Of a DNA stretch of 64,000 nt, positions 1 through 10,330 are shown piece after piece. A program made the translations under genes and the position numbers. The stretch's first letter is position 1; every line of letters starts with the position of its first letter. The DNA is from Kaistia sp. 32K. Lineage in GTDB: Bacteria; Pseudomonadota; Alphaproteobacteria; Rhizobiales; Kaistiaceae. The DNA lies in NCBI RefSeq assembly GCF_016629525.1, contig NZ_AP024269.1, positions 5,012,501 to 5,076,500 on the forward strand, read 5' to 3'. The notes under the pieces were generated by a model. That model did no database searches, was not told the DNA's origin, and was given only the letters and a program-made list of their open reading frames with translations.

Positions 1-1
1 G

Positions 2-517
2 ACGAAGGACTATCGCTTCGACGGCGAGGCGGGTCCGGTCGGCCTCGCCGACCTGTTCGGCGACAAGGATACCCTCATCGCCTACAGCTACATGTATGGC
101 CCGCAGCGCAAGCGGCCTTGTCCGATGTGTACGTCGCAGATGAGCGCCTGGGACGGCGAAGCGGAGGATATCGGCCAGCGCGCCGCCTTCGTCATGATCG
201 CCCGCTCGCCCATCGACCGGCTCGTCGCCTTCAAGCAGGAGCGCGGCTGGAAGGCGCTGAAGCTGTTCTCCGACGCGAGCGGCGACTATACGCGCGACTA
301 TGTCGACCCCCAGGATGGCGATGCGCCCGGGCTCAACGTCTTCACCCGGCGTGATGGCACGATCCGGCATTTCTGGGCTGCGGAAATGGGCTTTGAGACG
401 GCGGATCCCGGCCAGGACCCGCGCGGCGCGCCGGATACGATGCCGCTCTGGACCATGCTCGACATGACGCCGGAAGGCCGTGGCACCGACTGGTATCCGA
501 GCCTCGAATATCGCTGA
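2..517 (+). CDS. DUF899 family thioredoxin-like protein (5' truncated)
   Basis: The reading frame is open from base 2 and enters the window without a start codon, so only the C-terminal ~171 residues are present. The visible part has YGPQRKRPCPMC near residue 31, a CxxC-like pair in the position of a thioredoxin-fold active site. It ends in WTMLDMTPEGRGTDWYP, typical of DUF899 proteins. These are thioredoxin-like proteins of mostly unknown role, sometimes annotated as dithiol-disulfide oxidoreductases. The family assignment is by recognition of this tail and the Cys pair. The substrate is unknown. A YciI-like gene follows on the same strand after about 100 bases. Confidence 0.8.
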   Translation, partial: TKDYRFDGEAGPVGLADLFGDKDTLIAYSYMYGPQRKRPCPMCTSQMSAWDGEAEDIGQRAAFVMIARSPIDRLVAFKQERGWKALKLFSDASGDYTRDYVDPQDGDAPGLNVFTRRDGTIRHFWAAEMGFETADPGQDPRGAPDTMPLWTMLDMTPEGRGTDWYPSLEYR

Positions 518-1007
518 GGCCGAGCGGTTTCGAGCGCGGCGGATGCCGGGTCGCGTGAAGCAGACGCGGCCGGACTAAGCCTTGGCCAGCCCCCTCATCC
601 CCCGAGGAGTCTTCGATGCAATATGCCTGTCTGGTCCATGTCGACGGCGCCGCCCTGACGGCGCTGTCGAAGGAGGAGCAAGCGCGCCTCACCGACGAAA
701 CCATCGCGCATGACTGGGAGCTGCGGCGGAACAACCAGCTGATCCTGGCGCGACCGCTGCAGCCGCCGGCGAGCGCCGCGATCGTGCGCGTGCGCGGCGG
801 GCGCGCCACCGTCACCGATGGCCCCTACACCGAGGCCAAGGAGTTCCTCGGCGGCTTCCTGATCGTCGAGGCGGAGGACATGGCGGCGGCGGTCGCGATT
901 GCCGGCGCCTGTCCGATGGCACGCTTCGGCAGCATCGAGGTGCGGCCGCTGCTCGTCCAGACGCACAGCGTCACCGGCGAGGCGCGGCCGCTTTTCGAGG
1001 TCTGCGG

Positions 1008-1991
<984 letters not shown>

Positions 1992-2071
1992 TTTCGGGCA
2001 TCTCCCTGTTTCATTTGCGCTTTAAGGCCGAATGCTAGTCTAGGCAGCCCGGCCGGTCGAGATCGGGCGGG

Positions 2072-2563
2072 CTATTTGCCGCCGGTCGAGCCGAAGCCGC
2101 CGGCGCCGCGCGCCGTCTCGGTCGAGAATTCCGCCACCACTTCGAAGCGCGGCCGCACCACCGGCACGAACATCATCTGGGCGATGCGGTCGCCGGGCTC
2201 GATGGTGATCGGCTCGCTGCCGGCGGCGTTGCGGTTCCAGACGCTGACCAGGATCGGGCCGAGATAGTCGGCATCGATCAGCCCGGTCGAATTGCCGAGC
2301 ACCAGGCCTTGCTTGTGGCCGAGGCCGGAGCGCGGCAGGATCATCGCGGCGACGAAGGGGTCGCGGATGAAGAGCGCGAGGCCGCTCGGGATCAGGACCG
2401 CCGGCGAGCCCGCCTCGATCACGACGGGGGCGTCGATCGCGGCGCGGAGGTCGATCGCCGCCGCCATGTCGCTCTGATAGGCGGGCAGGCCCCAGGCCTC
2501 GAGGCGCGGGTCGAGCACCTTCAGTTCGATCGTCGGCTGGTGCGGCACGGCGCGGTCCCTCAT
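2072..2563 (-). CDS. dut: dUTP diphosphatase (dUTPase)
   Basis: Homotrimeric dUTPase that hydrolyses dUTP to dUMP and pyrophosphate, keeping uracil out of DNA and feeding dTMP synthesis. Its motifs are in order: [28 protein letters not shown], the uridine-binding [22 protein letters not shown], and the C-terminal arm [10 protein letters not shown]. The length of 163 residues is slightly above the ~150 usual, because of a short N-terminal extension. An in-frame TTG lies three codons upstream at 2572. Neither start has a clear ribosome-binding site, so I chose the ATG. It follows the DUF4105 gene on the same strand after 24 bases. Confidence 0.95.
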   Translation of the reverse strand: MRDRAVPHQPTIELKVLDPRLEAWGLPAYQSDMAAAIDLRAAIDAPVVIEAGSPAVLIPSGLALFIRDPFVAAMILPRSGLGHKQGLVLGNSTGLIDADYLGPILVSVWNRNAAGSEPITIEPGDRIAQMMFVPVVRPRFEVVAEFSTETARGAGGFGSTGGK

Positions 2564-2587
2564 GCTTAACAAGACAGTAACGGTAGG

Positions 2588-3598
2588 CTAACGGGCTGGA
2601 AGGTCGTTAACCCGGATGGCGGCGGAGAAATCGGGGCTGTCGCCGGCGGCGATGCCGAGCGCGCTGATCGCGGCGCGGCGGCGGAACTCGGCCTCGCTCA
2701 GGCCGGTCTCAAAGCCTTGATTCTGATAGATATAACTGGGCAGGTAGCCCGAAAGCAGGATGCGATAGTCGAACGGCAACGCCGGATCGAGCGCCCGAAG
2801 CAGGCGGAACACCACCGTCGTGCAGTTGGTGGTGACGGTGTTGTAGAAGGTCGGTACGGTCGCAAGCCGGTTGCCGGTCTCGACATAGGACCAGAACAGC
2901 TCCTGCATGCCGGCCTTGGGCATGTGTACCGAATAGCGATAGACGTCCTCGCCGCGGATATTGGTGCGAAGGCGGATGATGTCTCGCTCGTCAGCGGCGA
3001 TCAGGGCGAGGTCGAACTCCTTGAAGAAGCCGCCGATCGACGAGAAGCTCTCGCCCTTTTCTTTCCGGATTTCCGCTGAGAAAACAACATGATCGCCGCC
3101 CTCGAAGCCGAAGGAGACGAGCGTGTGGGCGATCGCCGGGCTGGACCAGTAGGAGAGGAACAGGTCGACACTCTCGAGTTTCGCGAGGTCGTAGGTCCGT
3201 GTCTCCCAGCGCGGCGTGAACTCGGTCTCGCTCACCCAGTCGAAATCGCGGACATTCGTCAGCGTGACGATGTCGCCGTTGCGCGTGCCGGTGACGATGT
3301 GTTCGACATCAGGCGCCCATTCGTGGTCGAAGCTCGGCTTGATCGACGCCCACCAGAGGCCGACGGCGACGAGCGCCAGCAGATAGGCTGCGCGCGCGAT
3401 CCAGGAACGCCTTGATATATCGAGGAAAAGCACGCCGAGGGCGAAGAGCGCCCAGAGGCCGATGGCGATCTTCTTCGCCGTCTCCGGCAGCGGCAGCTGG
3501 TACCAGAAGGCCAGCCCGACCAGTGCCGCCGTGACAAGGATGACGAGCCAGAGCAGCAGCCGGCAGAGCCAGCGGAAGATCGTCGCGAGCGTGCGAAT
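2588..3598 (-). CDS. DUF4105 (Lnb N-terminal periplasmic domain) membrane protein, likely ATT start
   Basis: A membrane-anchored DUF4105 protein with the family core: NVRDFDWVSETEFTPRWETR, then LFLSYWSSPAIAHTLVSF, then the conserved Cys-containing YNTVTTNCTTVVFRLLR. The function is unknown. The fold is related to an N-terminal periplasmic domain found in lacto-N-biosidase-type proteins. The first GTG (3433) falls inside a hydrophobic segment. The frame stays open upstream and encodes two further membrane segments joined by FWYQLPLPETAKK, a motif typical of family N-termini. The best start is therefore near 3598, an ATT preceded by GGGGAAGGA seven bases away. A CTG at 3619 is the alternative. 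It lies 17 bases behind coaBC. Confidence 0.75.
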   Translation of the reverse strand: MRTLATIFRWLCRLLLWLVILVTAALVGLAFWYQLPLPETAKKIAIGLWALFALGVLFLDISRRSWIARAAYLLALVAVGLWWASIKPSFDHEWAPDVEHIVTGTRNGDIVTLTNVRDFDWVSETEFTPRWETRTYDLAKLESVDLFLSYWSSPAIAHTLVSFGFEGGDHVVFSAEIRKEKGESFSSIGGFFKEFDLALIAADERDIIRLRTNIRGEDVYRYSVHMPKAGMQELFWSYVETGNRLATVPTFYNTVTTNCTTVVFRLLRALDPALPFDYRILLSGYLPSYIYQNQGFETGLSEAEFRRRAAISALGIAAGDSPDFSAAIRVNDLPAR

Positions 3599-3615
3599 GG
3601 CCCCGTCCTTCCCCG

Positions 3616-4878
3616 TCAGGAGGTCTTCGAAATCTGTCCGGCGATCCAGTCTACCAGGCGGCGCGCCACCTCGTCCTTCGGCAGTTCCGGCCAGCTCTCG
3701 ATGCCCGCCGTCGTTACCAGATGCACGGTATTCGCCGCGCCGCCCATCACGCCGGTCGCCGGCGACACGTCATTGGCGACGATGACGTCGGCGCCCTTGC
3801 GGCCGAGCTTTTTCTTCGCGTTTTCAAGCACATCGTCCGTCTCGGCGGCGAAGCCGACGACGAGGCCGGGGCGACCCTCCCGGCGGTGGGCGATGGTGGC
3901 GAGGATGTCCGGGTTTTCCGTGACATGCAGGGGCGGCACGTTTCCGCTGCCGTCCTTCTTCAGCTTCGAGGCCGCCTCATGCGCCGGCCGCCAGTCGGCG
4001 ACGGCCGCGGCGAAGACGGCGATGTCGGCCGGCAGCGCGATTTCGACGGCGGCGAGCATGTCGCGCGCCGTCTCGACCCGGCGCACCGAGACGCCGGCGG
4101 GATCGGCGAGCCCAACCGGCCCGGCGATCAGGGTGACGCGGGCACCGGCCGCAGCCGCCGCCGCCGCGATGGCAAAACCCTGCTTGCCCGAGGAGCGGTT
4201 GGCGATGTAGCGGACGGGGTCGATCGGCTCGTGCGTCGGCCCGGCCGTGATCAGAATATGCTTTCCACTCAAGGGCTTGGCGCTGGTGCGCTCGGCGCCC
4301 GTCGGCGCGGTACCGTTGGCGAAAAAGGCCTCGACGGCGGCGACGATGGCGAGCGGCTCGCTCATCCGGCCGGTGCCGGCCTCGCCGCTCTCGGCCATCT
4401 CCCCACGCTCCGGGCCTGCGAAACGGACGCCGTCGGCGGCGAGCTGGGCGACGTTGCGCTGCGTCGCCGGATGCGACCACATCGCCGGGTTCATCGCCGG
4501 GGCGACGAGGACGGGCAGCTTGGTCGCGAGTAGCACGGCGCTGGCGAGATCGTCGGCATGGCCGCCGGCCATCTTCGCCATCAGATCGGCGGTCGCCGGC
4601 GCCACGAGGATCAGGTCGGCCTCGCGCGCCAGCCGGATATGGCCGACATCCTGCTCGGCCTCGCGGTCGAAGAGTTCGGTATAGACCGTGCCGCCGGCGA
4701 GCGCGCCGGCCGCGAGCGGGGTGATGAACTCCGTCGCGCCGCGGGTCATGACGACGCGCACCTGGGCGCCGCGCTCCTTCAGGCGGCGGATCAGGTCGAG
4801 GCTCTTATAGGCGGCGATGCCGCCCGCGATGACGAGAAGGATGCGCTTTTCCGCCAACGTCGTGTCGAAATCCGCCAT
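3616..4878 (-). CDS. coaBC: Bifunctional phosphopantothenoylcysteine decarboxylase / phosphopantothenate-cysteine ligase
   Basis: Catalyses two consecutive steps of coenzyme A synthesis: ligation of cysteine to phosphopantothenate (CoaB, C-terminal half) and decarboxylation to phosphopantetheine (CoaC, N-terminal flavoprotein half). CoaC features are GGIAAYKSLDLIRRL at the start and the signature APAMNPAMWSHPATQRN. CoaB features are ITAGPTHEPIDPVRYIANRSSG and ASKLKKDGSG. The ATG at 4878 has a GGAGAGG site and gives 420 residues. An upstream in-frame ATG at 4932 would overlap ubiB and adds a non-conserved leader. It lies 40 bases downstream of ubiB, in a minus-strand run ubiE-ubiB-coaBC-DUF4105-dut. 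Confidence 0.95.
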   Translation of the reverse strand: MADFDTTLAEKRILLVIAGGIAAYKSLDLIRRLKERGAQVRVVMTRGATEFITPLAAGALAGGTVYTELFDREAEQDVGHIRLAREADLILVAPATADLMAKMAGGHADDLASAVLLATKLPVLVAPAMNPAMWSHPATQRNVAQLAADGVRFAGPERGEMAESGEAGTGRMSEPLAIVAAVEAFFANGTAPTGAERTSAKPLSGKHILITAGPTHEPIDPVRYIANRSSGKQGFAIAAAAAAAGARVTLIAGPVGLADPAGVSVRRVETARDMLAAVEIALPADIAVFAAAVADWRPAHEAASKLKKDGSGNVPPLHVTENPDILATIAHRREGRPGLVVGFAAETDDVLENAKKKLGRKGADVIVANDVSPATGVMGGAANTVHLVTTAGIESWPELPKDEVARRLVDWIAGQISKTS

Positions 4879-4918
4879 GCTTCCTCTCCCGATCCTCTCG
4901 ACGCGGCCAAGGCCTGCG

Positions 4919-6493
4919 TCAGGTGAACGCATTCCAGGCGAGCAGGATGACCGCCAGCCAGACGCCGATCGTCAGCCAGCGATTGCCCCGTCCCTCGGCC
5001 CTGCCGATCGCCTCGACGGTCTCCGGCGAAAGCGTCAGGCCGTCGCGGGTCGCGTCGCTCAGTTGCTGTGCGATGCGGGCGCCATGCTGCAGCATGACGG
5101 GCAGCCGCGTCACGGCGTGGCCGATTTCGCCAAGGCCGGTCGCCGCTTCCTCGATCTTGCCGACCGGACCGAGATTGCGCTCGATCCATTGCCGCACCAC
5201 CGGCTCCGACGCTTCCCACATGTCGAATTCCGGATCGAGCGAGCGCGCGACGCCCTCGACGACGACCATGGTCTTCTGCAGCATCAGGAGCTCCGGCCGC
5301 GTCTGCATGTCGAACAACTCCGTCACTTCGAAGAGAAGCGTCAGGAGGTTCGCCATCGAGATGTCGCTGGCCGGCTGGCCGTGGATCGGCTCGCCGATGG
5401 CGCGCAGTGCCTGCGCGAAATCTTCCGGCGCGTGGCGGGCCGGTACATAGCCGGCTTCCATATGCACCTCGGCGATGCGCAGATAGTCGCGGCGGATGAA
5501 GCCGTAGAGGATTTCGGCGAGGAAGCGCCGCTCGGCCCGGCCGAGCCGGCCCATGATGCCGAAATCGACGGCGACGACGTCGCCGGCCGCGTCGACGAAT
5601 AGATTGCCCTGGTGCATGTCGGCATGGAAGAAGCCGTCGCGCATGGCGTGGCGCAGGAAGGCCTGCATCAGCCGCCGGGCGACTTCCTTCCGGTCATGCC
5701 CGGCCGCCTCGATCCCGGCCGGATCGGAAAGCTTGACGCCGTCGATCCATTCGAGCGTCAGCACGTCGCGCGCCGTCCTTGCCCAATCGACTTTTGGCAC
5801 GCGGAAGCCGGGATCTCCAGAAGTCCGCTCGGCCATTTCGGAGAGCGCCGCCGCCTCGAGGCGAAGGTCCATCTCCATCGAGACGGAGCGCGCCAGCGTG
5901 TCGACGACGGCGATCGGCTTCAGCCGCTGCATCGCCGGGTCGAGCCGCTCGACTAGCCTGGCGCCGGCATAGAAGGTTTCGAGGTCGCGATGAAAACGCG
6001 AGCGGACGCCGGGGCGCAGCACCTTGACCGCGACGGCGCGCGTCGTGCCGTCGGCCTCGATCACCTCGGCCTTGTGCACCTGCGCGATCGAGGCCGCCGC
6101 GATCGGCGGCGAGAACTTGGTGAAGATCGTCTCGACCGGCTTGCCGAAATTCCTCTCGATGACGACGCGCGCCGCCTGCTCGCCGAACGGCTCGATCTCG
6201 TCGCGCAGCCGCCCGAGCGCATCGGCGACGTCCTCGCCGACGAAATCGGGCCGCGTCGCCATGAACTGGCCGAGCTTCACATAGGAGGGGCCGAGCTTGT
6301 TCAGCGCCGCGGTGATGCGCTCGCCGCGGTCGTGGGCGGCGGCGGAGCGGCGCTCCAGAAGGCGGCCGAGGCGCACGCCAAGCCGCGCCGGCGGCGGCAC
6401 GTCATCGATGTCGACCAGGCTGAACGCGCCCTCGCGCGCCAGAACGAAGCCGGCGGAGGCCAGGCGGAAGAGAGCGGCGATGCCGAGCGCCAT
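4919..6493 (-). CDS. ubiB: UbiB, ubiquinone biosynthesis atypical kinase/ATPase
   Basis: ADCK/ABC1-family kinase-like ATPase required for aerobic ubiquinone synthesis, probably membrane associated. The UbiB-specific KxGQ motif is in GPSYVKLGQFMATRPD (about residues 69-84). The Ala-rich loop replacing the kinase P-loop is PPIAAASIAQVHKAEV. The catalytic region is HADMHQGNLFV and the metal-binding DFG is AVDFGIMGRL. Two hydrophobic C-terminal segments (after LTIGVWLAVILLAW) fit a membrane anchor. The length of 524 residues is normal. The start ATG lies four bases after the ubiE stop codon, so the two are almost certainly co-transcribed and probably translationally coupled. Confidence 0.96.
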   Translation of the reverse strand: MALGIAALFRLASAGFVLAREGAFSLVDIDDVPPPARLGVRLGRLLERRSAAAHDRGERITAALNKLGPSYVKLGQFMATRPDFVGEDVADALGRLRDEIEPFGEQAARVVIERNFGKPVETIFTKFSPPIAAASIAQVHKAEVIEADGTTRAVAVKVLRPGVRSRFHRDLETFYAGARLVERLDPAMQRLKPIAVVDTLARSVSMEMDLRLEAAALSEMAERTSGDPGFRVPKVDWARTARDVLTLEWIDGVKLSDPAGIEAAGHDRKEVARRLMQAFLRHAMRDGFFHADMHQGNLFVDAAGDVVAVDFGIMGRLGRAERRFLAEILYGFIRRDYLRIAEVHMEAGYVPARHAPEDFAQALRAIGEPIHGQPASDISMANLLTLLFEVTELFDMQTRPELLMLQKTMVVVEGVARSLDPEFDMWEASEPVVRQWIERNLGPVGKIEEAATGLGEIGHAVTRLPVMLQHGARIAQQLSDATRDGLTLSPETVEAIGRAEGRGNRWLTIGVWLAVILLAWNAFT

Positions 6494-6497
6494 TGCG

Positions 6498-7277
6498 TCA
6501 GATTTTCCAGCCCGAGTGGATGGCGGCGATGCCGCCGGTCAGATTGCGGTAGGAGACCTTCGAAAAGCCCGCCTGCCGGATCATCTCGGCGAAGCGCTCC
6601 TGATGCGGGAAGCGGCGGATCGATTCGACGAGGTAGCGGTAGCTCTCCGCGTCGCCCGCCACCACCTTGCCCATCGCCGGGATCAGGTTGAAGGAATAGA
6701 AGTCGTAGATCTTGTCGAGGCCGGGGACGTCGACGTCGGAGAATTCCAGGCAGAGGAAGCGGCCGCCCGGCTTCAGCACGCGGTGGGCCTCCTTCAGCGC
6801 CTGGTCGATGCGCGGCACGTTGCGGATGCCGAAGGCGATCGTATAGGCGTCGAAACGGTTGTCCTCGAAGGGGAGTTCCTCGGCATTGCCCTCGACGAAG
6901 GTGACGTGCTCGGCGAGGCCGCGCTTCGCCGCGCGCTCGCGGCCGACCTCGAGCATCGAGGCGTTGATGTCGCAGACGGTGGCGCGGGCCGATTTGTGCG
7001 AGCGCTCGACGATGCGGAACGAGATGTCGCCGGTGCCGCCGGCGACGTCGAGCACTTCGAACGGCCGGTTGCGCGGCGGCGTCAGCCACGACACCATGGC
7101 GTCCTTCCAGACGCGGTGCAGGCCGGCCGACATGAAGTCGTTCATCAGGTCGTAGCGCGAGGCGACCTTGTGGAAGACGTCATTGACCATGCCCTGCTTG
7201 GCATCGACATCGACATCGCGGAATCCGAAGGAGGCGCGGCCCGTTTCGGGCGTCTCGCTGCGAGATTCGGTCGCCAT
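6498..7277 (-). CDS. ubiE: UbiE, demethylmenaquinone/2-methoxy-6-polyprenyl-1,4-benzoquinol methylase
   Basis: SAM-dependent C-methyltransferase of ubiquinone (and, where present, menaquinone) synthesis. The UbiE signatures are [18 protein letters not shown] near residue 42, the SAM-binding [15 protein letters not shown], and [18 protein letters not shown] followed by [13 protein letters not shown]. The C-terminal [17 protein letters not shown] is the usual ending. At 259 residues the length matches the family. It is the first gene of the minus-strand ubiE-ubiB-coaBC group and is divergent from mutM (164 bases between the starts), so promoters for both directions should lie in 7278-7441. Confidence 0.96.
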   Translation of the reverse strand: MATESRSETPETGRASFGFRDVDVDAKQGMVNDVFHKVASRYDLMNDFMSAGLHRVWKDAMVSWLTPPRNRPFEVLDVAGGTGDISFRIVERSHKSARATVCDINASMLEVGRERAAKRGLAEHVTFVEGNAEELPFEDNRFDAYTIAFGIRNVPRIDQALKEAHRVLKPGGRFLCLEFSDVDVPGLDKIYDFYSFNLIPAMGKVVAGDAESYRYLVESIRRFPHQERFAEMIRQAGFSKVSYRNLTGGIAAIHSGWKI

Positions 7278-7441
7278 GGCGTCCCACTCCTTATATTACG
7301 CATATGAGCCAGCGATCGCGTCTGCGGAGAGCTCCGCAGGAAAGGGGCGACCACCGCCCGATCTGGAAAACGAAGTCCTTGATAGCCGAAGCGCTTTCCA
7401 TGCGCCACGGCCCCGACACCCGCAGAGTTGACGCAGCCTAA

Positions 7442-8311
7442 ATGCCAGAGCTTCCCGAGGTCGAAACCGTCCGCCAGGGCCTTGCCCCCACCATGGAAGG
7501 CACCGTGATCGAAAGGCTGGAGCAGCGCCGGCCGGATCTGCGCTTTCCGTTTCCCGAGCGCTTCGCCGAGCGGCTGACCGGCCGCCGCATCGAGGGGCTG
7601 GGGCGTCGGGCCAAATATCTGCTCGCCGATCTCGACGACGGCGCCGTCGTCGTCATGCATCTCGGCATGTCCGGCTCGTTCCGGATTGAAGAAGGCGCGC
7701 TCGCCGAGCCGGAGACGCCTGGCGACTTCCACCATCCTCGCGGAAAAGCGCTGGCGCATGACCACGTCGTCTTCCATCTCTCGAACGGCAAGCGCGTCAT
7801 CTATAATGACCCGCGCCGCTTCGGCTTCATGGACCTGGTGCCGCGCGCGGGGATCGAGACGGCGCGCCATCTCGCCGGCCTCGGGGTCGAGCCGGTCGGC
7901 AACGAGTTCGACGGCAAGGTGCTGCATCGCCTGTTCGAGGCGAAGAAGACCCCGCTGAAGGCGGCGCTGCTCGACCAGAGCCTGATCGCCGGCCTCGGCA
8001 ATATCTATGTCTGCGAGGCGCTGCACATGTCCGGCCTGTCGCCGGAGAAGAGCGCCGGCTCGCTCACGGCCAAGGCGGCCGACCGGCTGGCGACGGCGAT
8101 CCGCGACGTTCTCGCCGCGGCGATCGCCGCCGGCGGCTCGTCACTGCGCGACCACCGCCAGGCGAATGGCGAGCTCGGCTATTTCCAGCACTCGTTCCGG
8201 GTCTATGACCGCGAGGGCGAGCCCTGCCCGAAGCTCGACTGTTCCGGCGTGATCGCGCGCAAGGTGCAGTCCGGCCGCTCCACCTTCTATTGCGGCACCT
8301 GCCAGAAGTGA
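7442..8311 (+). CDS. mutM: Formamidopyrimidine-DNA glycosylase (MutM/Fpg)
   Basis: Base-excision repair glycosylase/AP lyase that removes 8-oxoguanine and formamidopyrimidines. The catalytic Pro-2 and Glu-3 are in the N-terminal [14 protein letters not shown]. The helix-two-turn-helix region carries [19 protein letters not shown]. The C-terminal zinc finger is intact with Cys pairs in CPKLDC and YCGTC. The length of 289 residues is normal. The N-terminal proline requires Met removal, which fixes this start. The gene is divergent from ubiE and followed by a crotonase gene after 136 bases. Confidence 0.96.
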   Translation: MPELPEVETVRQGLAPTMEGTVIERLEQRRPDLRFPFPERFAERLTGRRIEGLGRRAKYLLADLDDGAVVVMHLGMSGSFRIEEGALAEPETPGDFHHPRGKALAHDHVVFHLSNGKRVIYNDPRRFGFMDLVPRAGIETARHLAGLGVEPVGNEFDGKVLHRLFEAKKTPLKAALLDQSLIAGLGNIYVCEALHMSGLSPEKSAGSLTAKAADRLATAIRDVLAAAIAAGGSSLRDHRQANGELGYFQHSFRVYDREGEPCPKLDCSGVIARKVQSGRSTFYCGTCQK

Positions 8312-8447
8312 GCCGCCGGCGAGCGGGGACGTTTGTACGCTCCGGTCTTGAAGGCGCGGCGATCGTCCGCTAGGCCTGCGGCTCCACCCGCTTCGCCCGG
8401 CCTCCGCCGGTCGGGGAGGGGCGAGGTTCGGGAAGCGGGAGCGCGCC

Positions 8448-9236
8448 ATGGCCCATGAGACCGTTGCTTATGAGACCATCCTTGTCGAGACGCGGGACGC
8501 CGTCGGCCTCATCCGTCTGAACCGCCCCAAGGCGCTCAACGCGCTGAGCCGCCAGTTGATCGCCGATCTGAACGCCGGCCTCGACGCCTTCGAGGCGGAC
8601 GATGCCATCGGCGCCATCGTGCTGACCGGTTCGGAGAAGGCGTTCGCCGCCGGCGCCGACATCAAGGAGATGCAGGCGCTCGGCTATGTCGACGTCTATC
8701 TCGACGATTTCGTCGCCCATTGGGAGCGGCTGGCGGCGACCCGCAAGCCCGTGATCGCGGCGGTGGCCGGTTTCGCGCTCGGCGGCGGCTGCGAGCTCGC
8801 CCTGATGTGCGATCTTGTCATCGCGGCTGACAACGCGAAGTTCGGACAACCCGAAATCACCCTCGGCCTGATGCCGGGCGCCGGCGGCACGCAGCGCCTC
8901 GCCCGCTCGGTCGGCAAGGCGAAGACCATGGACATGGTGCTGACCGGCCGGATGATCGAGGCCGAGGAGGCGGAGCGGATCGGCCTCGTCTCGCGCGTCG
9001 TGCCGGCGGCCGAGCTGGTCGACCAGGCGGTCGCGGCGGCCAGCAAGATCGCCGGCCTGTCGCGGCCGTCGGTGCTGATGGCCAAGGAGGCGGTCAACCG
9101 CGCCTTCGAAAGCCCGCTCGCCGACGGCATCCGCACCGAGCGGCGGCTGTTCCATTCGCTGTTCGCGACCGAGGACGCGCGCGAGGGAATGGCGGCGTTT
9201 CTCGACAAGCGCCCCGCCGCGTTCCGCAACCGCTGA
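8448..9236 (+). CDS. Enoyl-CoA hydratase (crotonase family)
   Basis: Crotonase-fold enzyme, expected to hydrate trans-2-enoyl-CoA in fatty-acid or related acyl-CoA degradation. The oxyanion-hole loops are [12 protein letters not shown] (about 64-75) and [15 protein letters not shown]. The two catalytic glutamates occur in GGCELA and [19 protein letters not shown], so a true hydratase is likely. It is 262 residues, as expected. In many Hyphomicrobiales this gene sits between mutM and rpsT, as it does here. Its physiological acyl-CoA substrate is not evident from the sequence. Confidence 0.92.
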   Translation: MAHETVAYETILVETRDAVGLIRLNRPKALNALSRQLIADLNAGLDAFEADDAIGAIVLTGSEKAFAAGADIKEMQALGYVDVYLDDFVAHWERLAATRKPVIAAVAGFALGGGCELALMCDLVIAADNAKFGQPEITLGLMPGAGGTQRLARSVGKAKTMDMVLTGRMIEAEEAERIGLVSRVVPAAELVDQAVAAASKIAGLSRPSVLMAKEAVNRAFESPLADGIRTERRLFHSLFATEDAREGMAAFLDKRPAAFRNR

Positions 9237-9252
9237 ATCCGCCGGATCGTGA

Positions 9253-9281
9253 TTGACGGCGCGCGAGCAGCCGACTATAAG
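9253..9281 (+). promoter_or_regulatory. Candidate sigma-70-type promoter of rpsT with leader hairpin
   Basis: TTGACG (9253-9258) and TATAAG (9276-9281) are separated by exactly 17 bases, close to the vegetative consensus. Transcription would start near 9288. This puts a hairpin with 7-bp arms (GGGCGGC, 9295-9301; GCCGCCC, 9308-9314) at the very 5' end of the rpsT leader. That leader would then be about 110 bases long. The hairpin could protect the transcript or take part in S20 autoregulation. The last two points are inference. Confidence 0.6.
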
Positions 9282-9399
9282 CCGCCCATGAACCGGGCGG
9301 CGTCGTAGCCGCCCATTCCGTTCAGCCCGAATTCCTTGGGGTTCCCTTGGGATCTGCGGCACGGAAGTCCACCGAACCGCTTTTTCAGGAAGGCCCCTC

Positions 9400-9666
9400 A
9401 TGGCCAATACGCCGTCCGCCAAGAAGGCGACCCGCAAGATTGCTCGCCGTGCCGAGGTCAACCGCACGCGCCGCAGCCGCATGCGCACCTACGTCCGCAA
9501 GGTCGAGGAGGCGATCGCTTCCGGCAATGCCGCCGCCGCCGCCGAGGCGTTCAAGAACGCCCAGCCGGAATTGATGCGCGCCGCCCAGAAGGGCGTGCTG
9601 CACAAGAATACCGCTTCCCGCAAGGTTTCGCGCCTCGCCGCCCGCGTGAAGGCGATCTCTGCCTAA
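9400..9666 (+). CDS. rpsT: 30S ribosomal protein S20
   Basis: Primary 16S rRNA-binding protein of the small subunit. This 88-residue, Lys/Arg/Ala-rich protein begins [17 protein letters not shown] and contains the conserved [19 protein letters not shown] and [20 protein letters not shown]. Length and composition are exactly as expected. It has its own promoter upstream and a strong intrinsic terminator just downstream, so it appears to be monocistronic. Its position before dnaA is the common arrangement in Hyphomicrobiales. Confidence 0.98.
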   Translation: MANTPSAKKATRKIARRAEVNRTRRSRMRTYVRKVEEAIASGNAAAAAEAFKNAQPELMRAAQKGVLHKNTASRKVSRLAARVKAISA

Positions 9667-9690
9667 GCTGCAGAGTTTCTGGGGATTGAC

Positions 9691-9719
9691 AAAAGCCCGG
9701 CCTCGGCCGGGCTTTTTTG
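9691..9719 (+). terminator. Intrinsic terminator of rpsT
   Basis: AAAAGCCCGGCC pairs with GGCCGGGCTTTT around a very short apex, and the right arm runs into a T6 tract. It begins 24 bases after the rpsT stop codon and is a textbook Rho-independent terminator. Confidence 0.92.
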
Positions 9720-9853
9720 TTATGCGGTTAAGTGCCTGCCCTGCCTCAGAAATGCCGCGAAGGTCGGTCTTGGCGCTCGGTGCCCGATCCCTGCTTCGCA
9801 CCATTTGATCAACAAAATCAAAGGCTTATGTGGCGGTGGTTAGCTGTCCTGTC

Positions 9854-10033
9854 GAGTCGGTCGGATTCCGAACGAGTCAAGAGGCATCGGCCGTAATTTT
9901 TTCGCCCGCTTTGGATCTTTTCTGAGGCGCCGGCGCCGCCTTCTGAACCCTTTGACTCGTAAGGGATTCGCGGGGGCAGGGTGCCGGAATCGAGGCGGAG
10001 GGCCGGAGGGCCGGGGGCAGGGGCGGTCGAATC
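9854..10033. promoter_or_regulatory. Cluster of seven GANTC (CcrM-type) sites in the 660-bp gap before the rhodanese/dnaA genes
   Basis: GANTC sites begin at 9854, 9864, 9874, 9954, 9965, 9987 and 10029. The first three are spaced exactly 10 bases apart. At this GC content roughly one site per 300 bases would be expected, so seven in 180 bases is a clear local enrichment. In alphaproteobacteria CcrM methylates GANTC and couples promoter activity, including that of Caulobacter dnaA, to replication. The rest of the gap (9720-10330) has no convincing gene. It becomes AT-rich from about 10185 to 10300, where a promoter for the downstream genes is likely. No convincing DnaA-box array was found. 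Confidence 0.55.
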
Positions 10034-10330
10034 TTGGCCAACCGGCGTTGCGAGCCCCCGACCCCCTGTGTATTTTCCACCTCATGGAGACGGCAGCGTC
10101 AGTTGTCGTCCGCCGGTGGGGTGCTCCGGCAAGAGTTCTAACAGGCGTTTCTCGCCTTACAGAGTTTAGGGGCGAGGCAGCATTGAAATCGCGGAAATTC
10201 AGTTTGCTCTATATGTAGTGTTTTTGCGTATTTAATTGCTTCCGCGTTCTGGAAGAACCTAAACCACCCTGTATCAGCTTCAGATTTACATAGTACGTGA
10301 CCCTGACGGTCATGTGCGTGAGGGGGCAGT

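Noticed and set aside
9720..10330. A replication origin before dnaA
   Set aside because: No convincing cluster of DnaA boxes was found (only weak TGTGTATTT-type matches near 10067), and origins in this order are often away from dnaA.
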